From a halophilic archaeon J07HX64 (GTDB lineage: Archaea > Halobacteriota > Halobacteria > Halobacteriales > Haloarculaceae): a DNA stretch of 14,442 nt. The notes under the pieces are model-generated. The model made no database searches, was not told the DNA's origin, and saw only the letters and a list, made by a program, of their open reading frames with translations. Shown one piece after another: positions 13,661 through 14,442 of this stretch (position 1 is its first letter; the number at the start of each line of letters is the position of its first letter). The DNA is taken from NCBI GenBank assembly GCA_000416085.1, contig KE356579.1, forward strand, positions 380,767-395,208. The letters are read 5' to 3'. Both the position numbers and the translations under genes were made by a program.

Positions 13661-14442
13661 GTGATTGTGGACGATACACTACCGGAGTCGGCACTGGGAC
13701 TGTCTATCGGGGTTGCGGTGGTCCTGCTTGCGCTGGTCGTGCTCCCGGGGATCGGGGGAGTCGCAGCAGCACAGGATACCGGCTCGGTCGACATCTCGAT
13801 CGAACCGGCAGAGAGCGAGGTTCCTGCCGACGGGAACACGACGCTCGCGCTGGTCGTTGAGGGGGCAGAGAACGGGGTCGCCGCGTACAACATCAATCTG
13901 AGCGTCTCCGACCCCGGGGCTGCCAGTATAACCGACCTGACACCGACAGAGGGGCCACTCCTCGATTTCAGTGAGATACTCGAGGACGGTGCGTTGGGAC
14001 GACTCAACGTGGCAATGGGGCCCGATATCCACGAGGCGGCTGACGAGATCGTCATCGCGGAGTTTACTGTCAGCGGTACGACCGCCGGTGAATCGGTTTC
14101 TATCGGGTTCGACACCGTGGCGATTGGTGGTAGTATCGACAACACGACTGCCCAGTACAGTCTCGGGACTCTCGACGGTGCCACCCTCACAACGTCCGAG
14201 CCGACACCCGACGACGGGTCAGACAGTGGCAACGGGTCCGACGCTGGAGATGGGGGTAGTGACGGGTCAGACGGTGGCAACGGGTCCGACGCTGGAGATG
14301 GGGGTAGTGACGGGTCAGACGGTGGCAACGGGTCCGACGCTGGAGATGGGGGTAGTGACGGGTTCGGTCCCGGATTCGGTATCGTGGCTGCGGTCGTCGC
14401 GCTCCTCTCCTTGGTCGTCGCCGGCCGTCTCCGGCGCACGGC
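13661..14442 (+). CDS. Secreted cohesin-like surface protein with PGF-CTERM tail, 3'-truncated
   Basis: Beginning at a GTG, 260 codons are visible before the window ends. Residues about 10-35 form a Sec-type signal peptide (ALGLSIGVAVVLLALVVLPG, then GGVAAAQD), with cleavage likely around AAA-Q (37-38). The domain at about 43-180 (VDISIEPAESEVPADG onward, alternating beta strands) resembles the cohesin/carbohydrate-binding fold common on archaeal surface proteins. A Gly/Ser/Asp linker of three 16-residue repeats follows. PGFG (from residue 237) and a hydrophobic helix ending in Arg residues (VVAGRLRR) then match a PGF-CTERM signal, which archaeosortase A processes for lipid anchoring. Only the last few residues are probably missing. 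A second GTG at 13667 is an alternative start. The ligand is unknown, and no dockerin is visible nearby. Confidence 0.8.
   Translation, partial: MIVDDTLPESALGLSIGVAVVLLALVVLPGIGGVAAAQDTGSVDISIEPAESEVPADGNTTLALVVEGAENGVAAYNINLSVSDPGAASITDLTPTEGPLLDFSEILEDGALGRLNVAMGPDIHEAADEIVIAEFTVSGTTAGESVSIGFDTVAIGGSIDNTTAQYSLGTLDGATLTTSEPTPDDGSDSGNGSDAGDGGSDGSDGGNGSDAGDGGSDGSDGGNGSDAGDGGSDGFGPGFGIVAAVVALLSLVVAGRLRRT
14213..14356 (+). repeat. Three 48-bp direct repeats in the surface-protein linker
   Basis: Three adjacent 48-bp units encode DGSDSGNGSDAGDGGS once and DGSDGGNGSDAGDGGS twice. Units two and three are identical in DNA and unit one differs at one base, so the expansion is recent. The array joins the cohesin-like domain to the PGF-CTERM helix and would act as a flexible acidic cell-wall spacer whose length can change without frameshift. 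Confidence 0.95.

Noticed and set aside
1-14442. tRNA genes, CRISPR arrays, defence systems, integrases
   Set aside because: I found no tRNA-like T-loop with cloverleaf partners, no regularly spaced palindromic repeats with unique spacers, and no phage, defence or transposase proteins.

Overview
The window looks like chromosome of a halophilic archaeon (class Halobacteria). The DNA is GC-rich. The proteins are strongly acidic with Asp/Glu/Thr-rich linkers. Several genes have a TATA-like box about 25-29 nt before the start codon, as expected for leaderless transcripts. Products typical of haloarchaea are present: a salactin-type actin homologue, an archaeal-type CoaD, a geranylgeranyl-reductase-family flavoprotein and a PGF-CTERM surface protein. 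I cannot name the genus.

Layout. 1-843 (+): 3' part of a multi-pass membrane protein with a long acidic cytoplasmic tail. 874-1911 (+): salactin-like actin-family ATPase, probably linked to it. 1912-2496 (-): small zinc-ribbon protein with a 48-bp tandem-repeat tail, abutting salactin tail to tail. 2590-3277 (+): conserved-looking hypothetical protein broken by a one-base frameshift. 3518-4225 (+): FAD/NAD(P)H oxidoreductase of the ferredoxin reductase family. 4481-5018 (-): remnant of a Tat-lipoprotein metalloprotease, intact in its signal peptide and HExxHxxGxxH motif but broken by several frame changes. 5132-8012 (-): trpCBA operon with 4-nt ATGA overlaps. 8198-9190 (+): leuB, divergent from trpC, preceded by a strongly structured leader. 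9215-10570 (+): geranylgeranyl-reductase-family flavoprotein. 10700-11245 (-): CoaD. 11328-12368 (-): Na+/Ca2+ exchanger-family antiporter. 12669-13535 (+): ThiL. 13661-14442 (+): 5' part of a secreted cohesin-like PGF-CTERM protein with a 3 x 48-bp repeat linker.

How the genes fit together. The middle is amino-acid biosynthesis: the last steps of tryptophan synthesis face leuB across a shared regulatory region of about 185 bp. CoaD, ThiL and the lipid-reductase homologue are cofactor or lipid housekeeping genes. The membrane protein plus salactin at the left edge is a possible cytoskeleton-membrane pair.

Best candidates for something undescribed. First, the leuB leader: a nested hairpin whose 3' arm is also complementary to the leuB Shine-Dalgarno sequence, while its 5' arm copies it. 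This could form a translational switch. Second, the membrane protein next to salactin, whose tail carries three similar short amphipathic motifs. Two frameshifted genes lie within 2.4 kb of each other, so real gene decay and local sequence error both have to be considered.
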